Positions 19,436 to 27,562 of a DNA stretch of 64,000 bases are shown in pieces (position 1 is the first letter of the stretch; every line of letters starts with the position of its first letter). The DNA is from Arcticibacter sp045629565 (lineage in GTDB: Bacteria; Bacteroidota; Bacteroidia; Sphingobacteriales; Sphingobacteriaceae). The notes beneath the pieces are model-generated. The model made no database searches. It was not told where the DNA came from and saw only the letters and a program-made list of their open reading frames with translations. The position numbers and the translations under genes are program-made. The stretch spans positions 22,836 to 86,835 of the forward strand of contig NZ_JAZQRL010000069.1 of assembly GCF_045629565.1 (NCBI RefSeq). Reading direction: 5' to 3'.

Positions 19436-20082
19436 AATATCTTTTTAAATATCGCTTCTAATTTTGTGTAGTCCTTTATTCCGGGGGATATTTCAAATTT
19501 GCTGTTCACATCTATGGCATATAAACGACTGTCGTCGATCTGCCGTATTTCGTCCAGCTGTCCTGTATCTATCCCACCGCTTAAGAAGAACGGTTTTGTC
19601 GTTTTGTTTTGCTGCAGGAGCGTCCAGTCGAACAACTTGCCCGATCCGCCATGGGCGGGAGTCTTGGTATCGAAGAGGAAGTAGTCTACGCTGTCGGTGT
19701 ATTCGTTTAGTATATTGAAGTCAAAGTGCTCGTCTACCCCAAAGGCTTTGATCACCTCAACGTTTAGCGCGAGCATCTCCCTGCAAAAGGCAGGAGATTC
19801 AGATCCATGCAGCTGTACAGCATCCAGCCCCATTTTTTCAATCCAGTATTTTATTTGTTCAGCTTCCTCATTTACAAACACCCCCGTTTTTTTAATGCCA
19901 GCCGGAAGGTCGTTCAAGAGCTCCGGATCAACCTCAGCAGCGTACCTTGCCGAAGGCGCATAGAAGATGAACCCCAGGTAGTCCGGTGACAATGATGCCA
20001 CCTCCCGGATGTTCTGAGCATCCTTCATTCCGCAGACTTTGATCTTAAACGAACGGACAGGTATATGGTCGCTTGCGGTCAT
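19432..20082 (-). CDS. trpF: Phosphoribosylanthranilate isomerase
   Basis: A 216-aa TIM-barrel isomerase of the tryptophan pathway. The catalytic Cys is in KVCGMKDAQNIRE, followed by YLGFIFYAPSARY; the catalytic Asp is in YFLFDTKTPAHGGSGKLFDW, and FFLSGGID provides a phosphate-binding loop. It overlaps trpB by 4 bp and abuts trpD (1 shared base), so the genes are translationally coupled. Confidence 0.96.
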   Translation of the reverse strand: MTASDHIPVRSFKIKVCGMKDAQNIREVASLSPDYLGFIFYAPSARYAAEVDPELLNDLPAGIKKTGVFVNEEAEQIKYWIEKMGLDAVQLHGSESPAFCREMLALNVEVIKAFGVDEHFDFNILNEYTDSVDYFLFDTKTPAHGGSGKLFDWTLLQQNKTTKPFFLSGGIDTGQLDEIRQIDDSRLYAIDVNSKFEISPGIKDYTKLEAIFKKIL

Positions 20083-21074
20083 TAGTTAAGGTTGATTAAC
20101 GTGTTGAAGCTTTTAAGTGCTTTCTTTGAAAGAAGGGCTTCCTCCGCTTCGTAAAAGCTGTCAGCAAAAGACTTCTCCGGACAAATGGTTTTAATTGCCA
20201 GTGCGGCATTCGCCAACACCACATTGCTTTGTTCCGCCGTTCCCCGACCGTTTATCACTTCTGTAAATATTTTTGCTGAGTCTTCAACTGTGCTTCCACC
20301 ACCGATGGTAGCAGCATCTATCTTATCGAAGCCTATCTTTTCAAGAGTATATATTTGTTCACCACTGTTGCTGAACGTCTTAAAACTGCCGGTTAACGAG
20401 ATCTCGTCATATCCGTCAAGGGCATGAATGATCGTATATTGTTTATCAGATTTCTGGTACAGGTAAGCATAAAGGCGTGCTATCTCGAGACTAAACACAC
20501 CTACCACCTGGTAAGCCGGATTCGCCGGATTAACCATTGGTCCCAGCATATTGAAAAACGTTTTTACGCCCAGTTCCTTCCGGATGGGAGCCACATTCTT
20601 CATTGCCGAATGGAAGAGGGGAGCATGGAGGAAACATATCCCTGCCTGTTCAACGCTTTTTTGCAGGAAAGACGGATCGTTGCTGAACTTGCAGCCCAGG
20701 TACTCCATTACGTTGGAAGATCCGCAACCGGACGACACACCGTAGTTTCCGTGTTTGGCGACATGATAACCAGCTCCCGCTACAACAAAAGAGGCCAGTG
20801 TCGAGATGTTGAAAGTGTCTTTACCATCGCCACCGGTGCCGCAGAGGTCAACCAATTTGTATTGCTGAAGTTTAGGATCCAGGCAGAGGTCGAGCATGGC
20901 ATCCCTGAAGCCTTGAAGCTCTTCGACAGTCATGCTTCTCATACAGTAGGCTGTCATGAAGGCAGCCATCTGTGAGGAATTATATTTCCCTGTCGTGATA
21001 TTGGTAAGAATTTCTTTAGCCTCCCGGGAATTAAACGTTTTGTGCTCGAATAAGCGGTTGAGTATCTGTTTCAT
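20082..21074 (-). CDS. trpD: Anthranilate phosphoribosyltransferase
   Basis: A 330-aa enzyme that joins anthranilate and PRPP. Motifs: DLCGTGGDGKDTFNIST (PRPP loop), KHGNYGVSSGCGSSNVMEYLG and LGPMVNPA. The ATG at 21074 starts the conserved MKQILNRLFEHKTFNSREA; the frame extends to 21128 across the attenuator, but that part is not protein-like. It is the first structural gene after the trp attenuator. trpE, trpG and trpC, which often accompany it, are not in the window. Confidence 0.97.
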   Translation of the reverse strand: MKQILNRLFEHKTFNSREAKEILTNITTGKYNSSQMAAFMTAYCMRSMTVEELQGFRDAMLDLCLDPKLQQYKLVDLCGTGGDGKDTFNISTLASFVVAGAGYHVAKHGNYGVSSGCGSSNVMEYLGCKFSNDPSFLQKSVEQAGICFLHAPLFHSAMKNVAPIRKELGVKTFFNMLGPMVNPANPAYQVVGVFSLEIARLYAYLYQKSDKQYTIIHALDGYDEISLTGSFKTFSNSGEQIYTLEKIGFDKIDAATIGGGSTVEDSAKIFTEVINGRGTAEQSNVVLANAALAIKTICPEKSFADSFYEAEEALLSKKALKSFNTLINLN

Positions 21075-21103
21075 TGATTGTCTTTTCTGTCCCCCGGCAG
21101 GAC

Positions 21104-21130
21104 AAAAAAAAGGTTGCCTGCCGGGCAACC
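21104..21130 (-). terminator. trp attenuator: intrinsic terminator hairpin
   Basis: Minus strand GGTTGCC-CGGCA-GGCAACC (21130-21112) followed directly by eight T residues (21111-21104), a textbook intrinsic terminator 30 nt before the trpD ATG. Its 5' arm can instead pair with GGGCAAACTG (21174-21165), which lies just after the leader-peptide stop: GGGCAA pairs with TTGCCC, plus CTG with CAG across a small internal loop. That pairing would act as antiterminator. Confidence 0.85.
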
Positions 21131-21174
21131 CTGTTTATTTTCTTTTTATAAAAATATACATATACAGTTTGCCC

Positions 21175-21228
21175 TTACGATTGACCGAATTGCCACCACC
21201 AAAGCTTATGTATAGTATTTGTCTTCAT
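21175..21228 (-). CDS. trpL: trp operon leader peptide (three consecutive Trp codons)
   Basis: A 17-residue open frame, MKTNTIHKLWWWQFGQS, ending in TAA. Codons 10-12 (21201-21193) are all TGG. It lies 46 nt upstream of an intrinsic terminator that precedes trpD. The stop codon is immediately followed by GGGCAA, the arm that can sequester the terminator. The geometry fits transcription attenuation: a ribosome stalled at the Trp codons leaves GGGCAA free to form the antiterminator; a ribosome reaching the stop covers it and lets the terminator form. The peptide itself probably has no other function. Confidence 0.88.
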   Translation of the reverse strand: MKTNTIHKLWWWQFGQS

Positions 21229-21238
21229 ACCTGTATTA

Positions 21239-21246
21239 CAAATATG
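21239..21246 (-). promoter_or_regulatory. Candidate -7 element of the trp operon promoter
   Basis: Minus strand CATATTTG matches TAnnTTTG at 7 of 8 positions and would place the transcription start about 7 nt before the leader-peptide ATG. No good -33 TTG is apparent, so this is tentative. Confidence 0.35.
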
Positions 21247-21350
21247 GTAAAATGTTTCAGATATAAGAAGGCAGTGGAGGAAATTATTTCGGGTCTTGTT
21301 AGGGGGCGCTTTCCTACAGCGTTTATATGCAGGCGATAACAAGCCCACTT

Positions 21351-21404
21351 TATGCCGTGATGAGTCCGACTTTTGCAGCTTCAGGTCGGACTCATCACGG
21401 CATA
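21351..21404. repeat. Perfect 20-bp inverted repeat
   Basis: Arms tatgccgtgatgagtccgac (21351-21370) and its exact complement (21385-21404) flank a 14-base loop. It lies in a gene-poor stretch between the trp leader and decayed gene remnants. There is no T-tract on either side, so it is not an obvious intrinsic terminator; it may be a leftover of a vanished gene's 3' end or of a mobile element. Confidence 0.75.
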
Positions 21405-21561
21405 ACATCAGCCTGAATAGGGATTGATATAAAGGAAGTCTTATTCCTGTATCTACTATAGTAATACAGATTTTGCCTAAATCCGGAAGATTGACACAAG
21501 GCCGAAAACATCGTCGTGCGTTTTCTGTCGCTCTATCTTGTCTCAAAATGAAAACACCGTT

Positions 21562-21757
21562 ATGGTGAAAGGAGACAAGAAAGGCGTGGTTCGTGGAACG
21601 GCAGGTTCCGTCGTATATCGTGGGTATCTTGATGAGCATCGTTCAAGGGAAAGCCCGCAAATTCAAGCAGAGCAGTGAGAACATCCGTCAGGTGGAGTAT
21701 GGATTTCGTGCAGGATGCCCTCATTCCACTAATCAACAGTTGTTTCTTAGTTTTTGA
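21562..21757 (+). pseudogene. Frameshifted remnant of a small Bacteroidota protein
   Basis: From the ATG at 21562 one frame reads MVKGDKKGVVRGTAGSVVYR and then GYLDE before losing sense; the adjacent frame continues with IVQGKARKFKQS and ENIRQVEYGF, ending near 21757. Joined by one frameshift around 21640 this gives a protein resembling the short 'RGTxGxVVYR ... VQGKxRKxKQ' hypothetical proteins (phage/secretion-associated) I associate with this group. That family link is from memory and weak. The break is real in the given sequence, but a sequencing error cannot be excluded. Confidence 0.4.
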
Positions 21758-21794
21758 CAATGAGTAATTGATTAAGTATTAGCTTTAATTGTTA

Positions 21795-22101
21795 TCATTG
21801 TACTAGGAAGGATCATCGCGCAAGAGGCGCCAAGTTTCTTCGTGTATCAAGGCTCTGACGTATACTACATAATAGATCCAAACGGTACACTCAATATACA
21901 GTTAATTATCTTTATGAGTATGTTGTGACAGATCCCAACATACTTGCTGCTAAATATGGAGTTATAACAGTTATCGCTGAAGGGCGAGCTTATTGCCAGT
22001 ATGATACCAATCAGAAGACATGGTTCAAAGGTCCCAAAGCTGGTGGTGTCAATTCTTACCCCATTAATTTCCTATATAATTTGAAGATCGCTGTAATTTA
22101 A
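21795..22101 (+). pseudogene. Decayed secreted-protein gene without start codon and with a frameshift
   Basis: One frame reads a hydrophobic leader ending RIIAQEAPSFFVYQGSDVYYIIDPNG and then hits a stop at 21924-21926. The neighbouring frame, from about 21885, reads YTVNYLYEYVVTDPNILAAK and goes on with protein-like composition (KTWFKGPKAGG) to a TAA at 22099-22101. No ATG/GTG/TTG precedes the leader in frame; a TAA sits directly before it. It appears to be one gene of about 100 codons broken by a frameshift and loss of its start. The family is not recognised. It lies 13 bp before the next intact gene. Confidence 0.5.
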
Positions 22102-22114
22102 AACATCAAAACTT

Positions 22115-23224
22115 ATGATACGTCTGGTAAAACTTGTAATCCTGTTTTTTTTTATTCCCATCCATTTTTTGCTAGCGCAAGTGGTGTTTGTAGATAGCGA
22201 TACAAAACTGCCTATCCCTTCGGTTAGCGTATTTAATGTTAATGGTAACTTAATTGGTTTTTCCAATAAAAATGGAATGATGGAGCTTATACCAGAAATG
22301 AAAGCGGGTGGACTAAATCCATTAGACCTATCCGTTCAGCATATATCGTACGAATCTAAAGCTTTTACGGCTTCAAAGAATGGAGCTGAACAAGTTATCT
22401 TATTGCAGCCTCGTGCAAATCAATTAAAAGAGGTAGTAATATCTATTAATCCAACTGCCGAATTTTTATATATTAAGGGATACTATCGTTCACTCGAAAC
22501 TTTTAATCTGAAACATAAATATTATTCGGATGGTATTATTGAGTTCTACGTGCCGCTTAAAAAGGGGAAAGTAAAATATAGATTAGTTGATTTTCGTGTT
22601 TATCAAGATCCAGCTGTCACTGAAGATTACAGACAAAAAATGTGGACCTTCTTCCAGGCTCCGCGGATTGCAGAAATATTTCCGGGTAAACTCATGGATA
22701 GGATGGCAGAATATACTTTGCGGAAGGTGTCAGACAAAAAATATTTTTTATTAAAAAAGGAAAGTGAAGTAGGACATATAGCATCTACTGAAAGTGGACC
22801 TGTCAGTTTTTATGTAGATCATATATTGCCTGACACGGTTAGGCTAGAAAAAGTCCTTGGTATAGAAGCGAAATTAAGGCATGATGTTTATATCGAAAAC
22901 TATTCTCACGCCCCCATTGAGGACCTTTCACCGAAGGATCTGTTAAATGTTTATCAGCTGGTGACTGGCACTATCAAGCGGAAAGCCGAATATGGTCACA
23001 TCCCATATGAAGTCATGAACGAATTTTACGTGATGCAAACGGAGTTCTTATCTGCGAAGGAATATCAGGTTGTAGAACCGTCATTGCTTAAAAACTTTAA
23101 TAAGGCAAGTGATAAAAGTGTGTTTTCTAGACCTTTTTGGAATGATTTAGCTACGTATAATATATCTCCCATCAATAGTGGTTTAGAGACTCAACTTGAC
23201 CAAAATCTTAAATTAATGAAATAG
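22115..23224 (+). CDS. Secreted hypothetical protein with carboxypeptidase-regulatory-like N-terminus
   Basis: A 369-aa protein with a signal peptide (hydrophobic residues about 4-22, LVILFFFIPIHFLLAQ). Residues about 23-100 resemble the CarboxypepD_reg-like beta-sandwich seen at the N-terminus of many Bacteroidota envelope proteins (FVDSDTKLPIPSVSVFNVNG, then ISYESKAF and LKEVVIS). There is no TonB plug or barrel after it; the remaining 270 residues have no motif I recognise. Base composition is AT-rich compared with flanking operons, matching the remnants upstream. Location is probably periplasm or outer membrane. Function unknown. Confidence 0.75.
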   Translation: MIRLVKLVILFFFIPIHFLLAQVVFVDSDTKLPIPSVSVFNVNGNLIGFSNKNGMMELIPEMKAGGLNPLDLSVQHISYESKAFTASKNGAEQVILLQPRANQLKEVVISINPTAEFLYIKGYYRSLETFNLKHKYYSDGIIEFYVPLKKGKVKYRLVDFRVYQDPAVTEDYRQKMWTFFQAPRIAEIFPGKLMDRMAEYTLRKVSDKKYFLLKKESEVGHIASTESGPVSFYVDHILPDTVRLEKVLGIEAKLRHDVYIENYSHAPIEDLSPKDLLNVYQLVTGTIKRKAEYGHIPYEVMNEFYVMQTEFLSAKEYQVVEPSLLKNFNKASDKSVFSRPFWNDLATYNISPINSGLETQLDQNLKLMK

Positions 23225-23388
23225 GTTAAGGTACACTGAAAAAGCTAGGACTAATCTATAAACGGTCTCGTTAATCAGTCTCATTTATTTACGCATTATC
23301 GGGTCTATCACACAATGAATGATTGCTTAGGCTTATCTCTAGTGAGATATTCCAAGCGATAAACTAGTGTAACATAATAGTTTCTGTA

Positions 23389-23418
23389 TTGTCACTTTAA
23401 AAAATGTTATTAGCTTTG
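23389..23418 (+). promoter_or_regulatory. Promoter of the glycan-processing operon
   Basis: TTG (23389-23391), a 19-bp spacer and TAGCTTTG (23411-23418) make a full match to the Bacteroidota -33/-7 promoter. The predicted start is near 23422, about 65 nt before the ATG at 23487. Confidence 0.7.
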
Positions 23419-23420
23419 AA

Positions 23421-23434
23421 TGTAAACGATTACA
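23421..23434. promoter_or_regulatory. LacI-family-type operator palindrome
   Basis: TGTAAACGATTACA is a near-perfect palindrome with the central CG typical of LacI/CcpA-type operators (half-site TGTAAnCG). It begins 2 bp after the -7 box, covering the predicted transcription start, the classic place for a repressor. No lacI-family gene is in the window, so the regulator would be encoded elsewhere. Confidence 0.6.
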
Positions 23435-23486
23435 AAAATACGTCTTTAGTATTTTCCTTGCTGCTAACTAACTAACACTTAAGTAA

Positions 23487-25970
23487 ATGAATCAATTATT
23501 AGGTTATGCCTCTTTTATGCTACTGTTTCTGCAGACCTCCGTTGGTCTGAATGCTCAAACAACAGAGCAAAAGAATCAGGCTAACAAAACGACCAGGAAT
23601 AAGTCCCGTGTTGTTTCTAACAGTTTAGGAATGAGGATGGTGGCCGTTCAGCCTGGCTCATTTAAAATGGGTGCCATTAATACAAAATTCGATCTAGGCA
23701 AAAAAACGGATTATTCCAAAGATGCTCCGTATTATGATGAGCTTCCTGTTCATCAGGTTTCTATTAATTATCCTTTCTTTATCTCCGAAACGGAAGTGAC
23801 AATCGAGCAGTTCCGCCAGTTTAGAAAGGAGTATAAAGACAGAGGGTTATTTAAACCTTATGTTTCGGGGATCAGCTGGAATGAAGCAACTGCTTTTTGT
23901 GAATGGTTAAGTAAAAAGGAAGGTAAACCTTACCGCCTGCCAACGGAGGCGGAATGGGAGTTTGCTTGTCGCAGTGGCAGTCAGACCATTTTCTGGTCAG
24001 GTGATCAGCTTCCGGCAAACGATACCAATCCCTGGGGAATTAAGAACATGCATTCAGGGGTAGCCGAGTGGTGTTATGACTGGCATGGTGATTATCCGGA
24101 ATCTCCTCAAATTAACCCTGTTGGTTATGATAAAGGATTTTCAAGGGTTATAAGGGGTGGTGCTGCTCATACGAGTGAATTGGAGGGGACTTCTGTGGAG
24201 TTTCATCCTGAGAAAGACGCTGTTTACTACCGCGCATCAAACAGAGCTTCGATGCAACCGGATTGTCCCGCTGCAGGAAGCACAGGACTAAGTCCGCATT
24301 TTGTCGGGTTCCGGGTAGTTCAGGCTGCTTTGCCAAAGAGCAAGCCTTTGGTTTATACCGCCAGTTTCCCCCTTCAGGGCGTTAAACAAGGTAATGCGTT
24401 TGCTGGCAAGGGGCCAGATATGTCCAAGCCGTATTTTAAAGCCCGCCAGGTAGTTGCCAGTCCTCCGGACCTGACGATGCCGGTGGATATCAGGGTAAGC
24501 GGACTTCATCATGCCATACAGGGTAAAGTTCACAGCAGCGGGTTTGTGGCTTGTCCGAACGGCGACGTTTTATTAATTGGATTTTCATCATCACGCTTGA
24601 AAAGTGAGGCTGCGACCAATACGACCATGGTGGTTACCCGTTTGAGAAATGGCGCGGAACAATGGGATATGACCGAGTTGTTTTATGATAGAGCAACATT
24701 AAATGATCAGGCGGCTTTATTGTGGAACGACAATGGAACGTTGTGGTTCTTCGGCGGTGGCCGGGGTTTAGGTGATCTTCCTTTTGTATTTGCTACATCA
24801 AAAGATAACGGTGCTACCTGGAGCGAGTTGAAAACACCTCTTATTAAAGGAGAGGTAGGAACGTTCACTGCCCAGCCTATTAACAGTGCTTTCCGAGGGC
24901 CTGATGGCACCATTTATTTCGGTAGTGATGGGGTGGAAGCCGAATCATTCTTGTGGGCTAGTTCAGATAACGGAAAAACCTGGTATGACACACGGGGAAG
25001 GACCAGTGGAAGGCACTCCACCTTCGTTCTTTTGAAAGATAACCGAATTTTATCCATGGGCGGAAAGAACTCGGATATCGATGGTTATATGCCGAAAAAC
25101 TATTCTTCGGATAATGGAAAGACCTGGACTGAAAGTGTCAAGACCCCTTTTGCTGCCCTGGGAAGTAATCAGCGCCCCTCGATCATGAGATTAAAGAGCG
25201 GTAGACTGTTCTTTGCGGGCGATTATCAGGATATCAGAATGATGAAGACTCCTCCGCCGGCAGCTATTGAGGAGCGCGGATCTTATGTGGCTTTATCTGA
25301 TGATGACGGACAAACCTGGAAAATCAAGAATCTGGCAATGGCACCTGAGCATAACGATTGGCGGGGTATAGTGAAAGGTGGAATGAAGCCGCAGCACGGA
25401 TTTGGCACTGTCGGCTATTCTGCAGTGACACAATCGGAGAATGGTGTTATTCATTTGATGACGTCTAAAGGAAAACCGTCTATGCATTTTGCATTGAACG
25501 AAGCGTGGATTCTTTCTGATTATACGGGAGAGGTAAACCACCTTCCAGGCGAAAGGAGCACGGAGCTTCAAACAATCACGGAGAAGTATCCGAACGGAAA
25601 AGTAAGGATCGCCTCCAGTGGCTGGCTGGGCAAAAATGGCTTTGTGCTGCATGGCAAGGAGGCCTGGTTTTACGAAGACGGTACCAGGCAGTATGAAGCG
25701 ACTTTTAATAATGGCGTTATCAAAGGGACCGAGAGTTATTGGAACCGCGATGGAAAAGTGAAGTGGACACGTGAGCATACGCCTTTCGGAACGGATGTCT
25801 GGACAAACTACTGGCCTAACGGAAAGAAAAGAACCGAGTCTGTATGGTGGGGCTTATCTGCGCATGGCCCGGCAACGGAATGGGATGTTGAGGGCAAGCT
25901 CGTGCGGGAGCTGATGTTCGATAAAGGCAAAAGAACATCCGTGGAAACCAAATCAGAGATAGACGAATAA
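23487..25970 (+). CDS. Secreted FGE-like / sialidase-like (BNR) / MORN-repeat fusion protein
   Basis: An 827-aa exported protein (signal peptide 1-24, ...SVGLNAQ). Residues about 42-290 are a formylglycine-generating-enzyme (SUMF1) fold: NSLGMRMVAVQPGSFKMGA, ISWNEATAFCEWLSKKEG, RLPTEAEWEFACRSG, RVIRGGA. The cysteines of active FGE after RGGS are absent (RGGAAHTSE), so it is probably not catalytic for sulfatase maturation. Residues about 330-690 form a six-bladed sialidase-like domain with Asp boxes near 437, 492, 542 and 605 (SKDNGATW, SSDNGKTW twice, SDDDGQTW). Residues about 715-815 carry MORN/YwqK-like repeats (YPNGKVR, YEDGTRQYEA, YWPNGKKRTES). It is the first gene of a three-gene operon. 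Confidence 0.85.
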   Translation: MNQLLGYASFMLLFLQTSVGLNAQTTEQKNQANKTTRNKSRVVSNSLGMRMVAVQPGSFKMGAINTKFDLGKKTDYSKDAPYYDELPVHQVSINYPFFISETEVTIEQFRQFRKEYKDRGLFKPYVSGISWNEATAFCEWLSKKEGKPYRLPTEAEWEFACRSGSQTIFWSGDQLPANDTNPWGIKNMHSGVAEWCYDWHGDYPESPQINPVGYDKGFSRVIRGGAAHTSELEGTSVEFHPEKDAVYYRASNRASMQPDCPAAGSTGLSPHFVGFRVVQAALPKSKPLVYTASFPLQGVKQGNAFAGKGPDMSKPYFKARQVVASPPDLTMPVDIRVSGLHHAIQGKVHSSGFVACPNGDVLLIGFSSSRLKSEAATNTTMVVTRLRNGAEQWDMTELFYDRATLNDQAALLWNDNGTLWFFGGGRGLGDLPFVFATSKDNGATWSELKTPLIKGEVGTFTAQPINSAFRGPDGTIYFGSDGVEAESFLWASSDNGKTWYDTRGRTSGRHSTFVLLKDNRILSMGGKNSDIDGYMPKNYSSDNGKTWTESVKTPFAALGSNQRPSIMRLKSGRLFFAGDYQDIRMMKTPPPAAIEERGSYVALSDDDGQTWKIKNLAMAPEHNDWRGIVKGGMKPQHGFGTVGYSAVTQSENGVIHLMTSKGKPSMHFALNEAWILSDYTGEVNHLPGERSTELQTITEKYPNGKVRIASSGWLGKNGFVLHGKEAWFYEDGTRQYEATFNNGVIKGTESYWNRDGKVKWTREHTPFGTDVWTNYWPNGKKRTESVWWGLSAHGPATEWDVEGKLVRELMFDKGKRTSVETKSEIDE

Positions 25971-25991
25971 GTGAAATATAAAAGTTATAGA

Positions 25992-27551
25992 ATGAATTTT
26001 AGAATATCAGTTGCCATTGTTGTTTTCTGTTTGTGTTTTGTTCAGCGTTCATTTGCTCAAAAGAGTTATGTGCTGAACACGGAAAAGCTAAACAAATATG
26101 TTCAGAGCTTCAACGCCGAGGATAAGGAAGGCGTTAAGAACTTTGTTCCCAATGCGGAGTCTTTTGAATGGTTGTCCCGTAATATTCCTTTGTTTGATTG
26201 TCCGGATTCGGCCATTCAAAAGGTGTATTATTTCCGTTGGTGGGCTTACCGGAAGCACCTGAAGAAAACGGAAGACGGTTACGTGTTTACCGAGTTTATT
26301 ACGCCCGCTAACCATGCCGGAAAGCATAATACGATAAGCAGCGGACTAGGTCATCATATAAACGAAGGGCGCTGGTTGCTTAATCCCGCCTATATGGAGG
26401 ATTATATTTCGTTCTGGTTTTACGTAGATCCGGTACATACTAAATCGCGGTTTCATGCCTTCAGTAGTTGGATAGATGATGCTGTATATAATCGTTATCT
26501 CGTTAATCAGGATAAATCATTTATTCAGAAATTGCTTCCTGATCTTCATAAGGACTATATACGCTGGGAACAGGCAAAGCAACTGCCCAATCAAATGTTC
26601 TGGCAATATGACGTGAGGGATGCAATGGAGGAGTCAATCAGCGGTGGACGGAAGGTAAAGAATGTAAGACCTACCATCAATAGCTATATGTATGGGAATG
26701 CAAAGGCACTGGTTGCTATGTCGTCTATAGCCAAGAACGATACCCTGAAAAAGATCTACAGTAAGAAAGCGGCGGAATTGGAAAAACTCGTGCATGAACA
26801 GCTGTGGGACGACGATGCGAAGTTTTTTAAGGTTCAGTATGAAAAAGGAGGCTTTTGTGACGCACGTGAAGCGATCGGGTTTATTCCATGGTATTTCAAT
26901 TTGCCAAGGGATGACGCGAAATACGCTGAGCAGTGGGATCAGCTGATTGATACAGCCGGATTTGACGCTCCATGGGGACTTACGACTGCTGAAAGACGCC
27001 ATCCGCTTTTCCGTACTCATGGGACTGGTAGCAGCTGTGAGTGGGACGGAGCGATATGGCCCTATGCTACAACTCAAACATTGAAAGGTCTATCCAATTT
27101 GCTGAACAACTATAAACATCGTGGTAAGATGACCAAACAGGTATTTTACGATCAGTTTCATAAATATGCGATGTCTCATAAGTTTCCATCCCTGGGCGGA
27201 AAGATCTATCTGGGCGAGTATCAGGATGAGAAGACAGGGGAGTGGTTAAAAGGCGATGATCCGCGCAGTGAATTCTACAATCACTCGGGATTTGCTGATC
27301 TGGTGATCAATGACCTGGTTGGCTTGAAACCGAGGGCTGATAATGTAGTGGAAATTAGTCCGTTAATTCCTGCTGGTCAGTGGGACTGGTTCTGTTTGGA
27401 TAAGGTAGCTTACCACGGTAAGATCCTGACTATATTGTGGGACAAGACCGGATCTAAATACGGCAAAGGCAAGGGATTGAGGATTTTCGCTGATGGGAAG
27501 GAAATCGCCCGAAACCGTGACCTTAAGAAAACTACTGCGAAGCTGATTTAA
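25992..27551 (+). CDS. Secreted MGH1-like (GH63/trehalase-type) glycoside hydrolase
   Basis: A 519-aa protein from the ATG at 25992, which opens a signal peptide (FRISVAIVVFCLCF...SFAQ); an in-frame GTG at 25971 would add 7 charged residues. The body is an (alpha/alpha)6-toroid type glycosidase: YYFRWWAYRKHL, NSYMYGNAKALVAMS, WDDDAKFFKVQYE, and CEWDGAIWPYATTQTLKGL near residue 350, followed by YNHSGFADLVINDLVGL. These resemble MGH1-like/GH63-related proteins acting on alpha-glucosides or mannosides; specificity cannot be read. It lies 21 bp after the FGE-like fusion gene. Confidence 0.82.
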   Translation: MNFRISVAIVVFCLCFVQRSFAQKSYVLNTEKLNKYVQSFNAEDKEGVKNFVPNAESFEWLSRNIPLFDCPDSAIQKVYYFRWWAYRKHLKKTEDGYVFTEFITPANHAGKHNTISSGLGHHINEGRWLLNPAYMEDYISFWFYVDPVHTKSRFHAFSSWIDDAVYNRYLVNQDKSFIQKLLPDLHKDYIRWEQAKQLPNQMFWQYDVRDAMEESISGGRKVKNVRPTINSYMYGNAKALVAMSSIAKNDTLKKIYSKKAAELEKLVHEQLWDDDAKFFKVQYEKGGFCDAREAIGFIPWYFNLPRDDAKYAEQWDQLIDTAGFDAPWGLTTAERRHPLFRTHGTGSSCEWDGAIWPYATTQTLKGLSNLLNNYKHRGKMTKQVFYDQFHKYAMSHKFPSLGGKIYLGEYQDEKTGEWLKGDDPRSEFYNHSGFADLVINDLVGLKPRADNVVEISPLIPAGQWDWFCLDKVAYHGKILTILWDKTGSKYGKGKGLRIFADGKEIARNRDLKKTTAKLI

Positions 27552-27562
27552 ATACGCCAGTG

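Noticed and set aside
21074..21128. Longer trpD N-terminus
   Set aside because: The extra codons run through the attenuator terminator and hairpin sequences and do not resemble TrpD.
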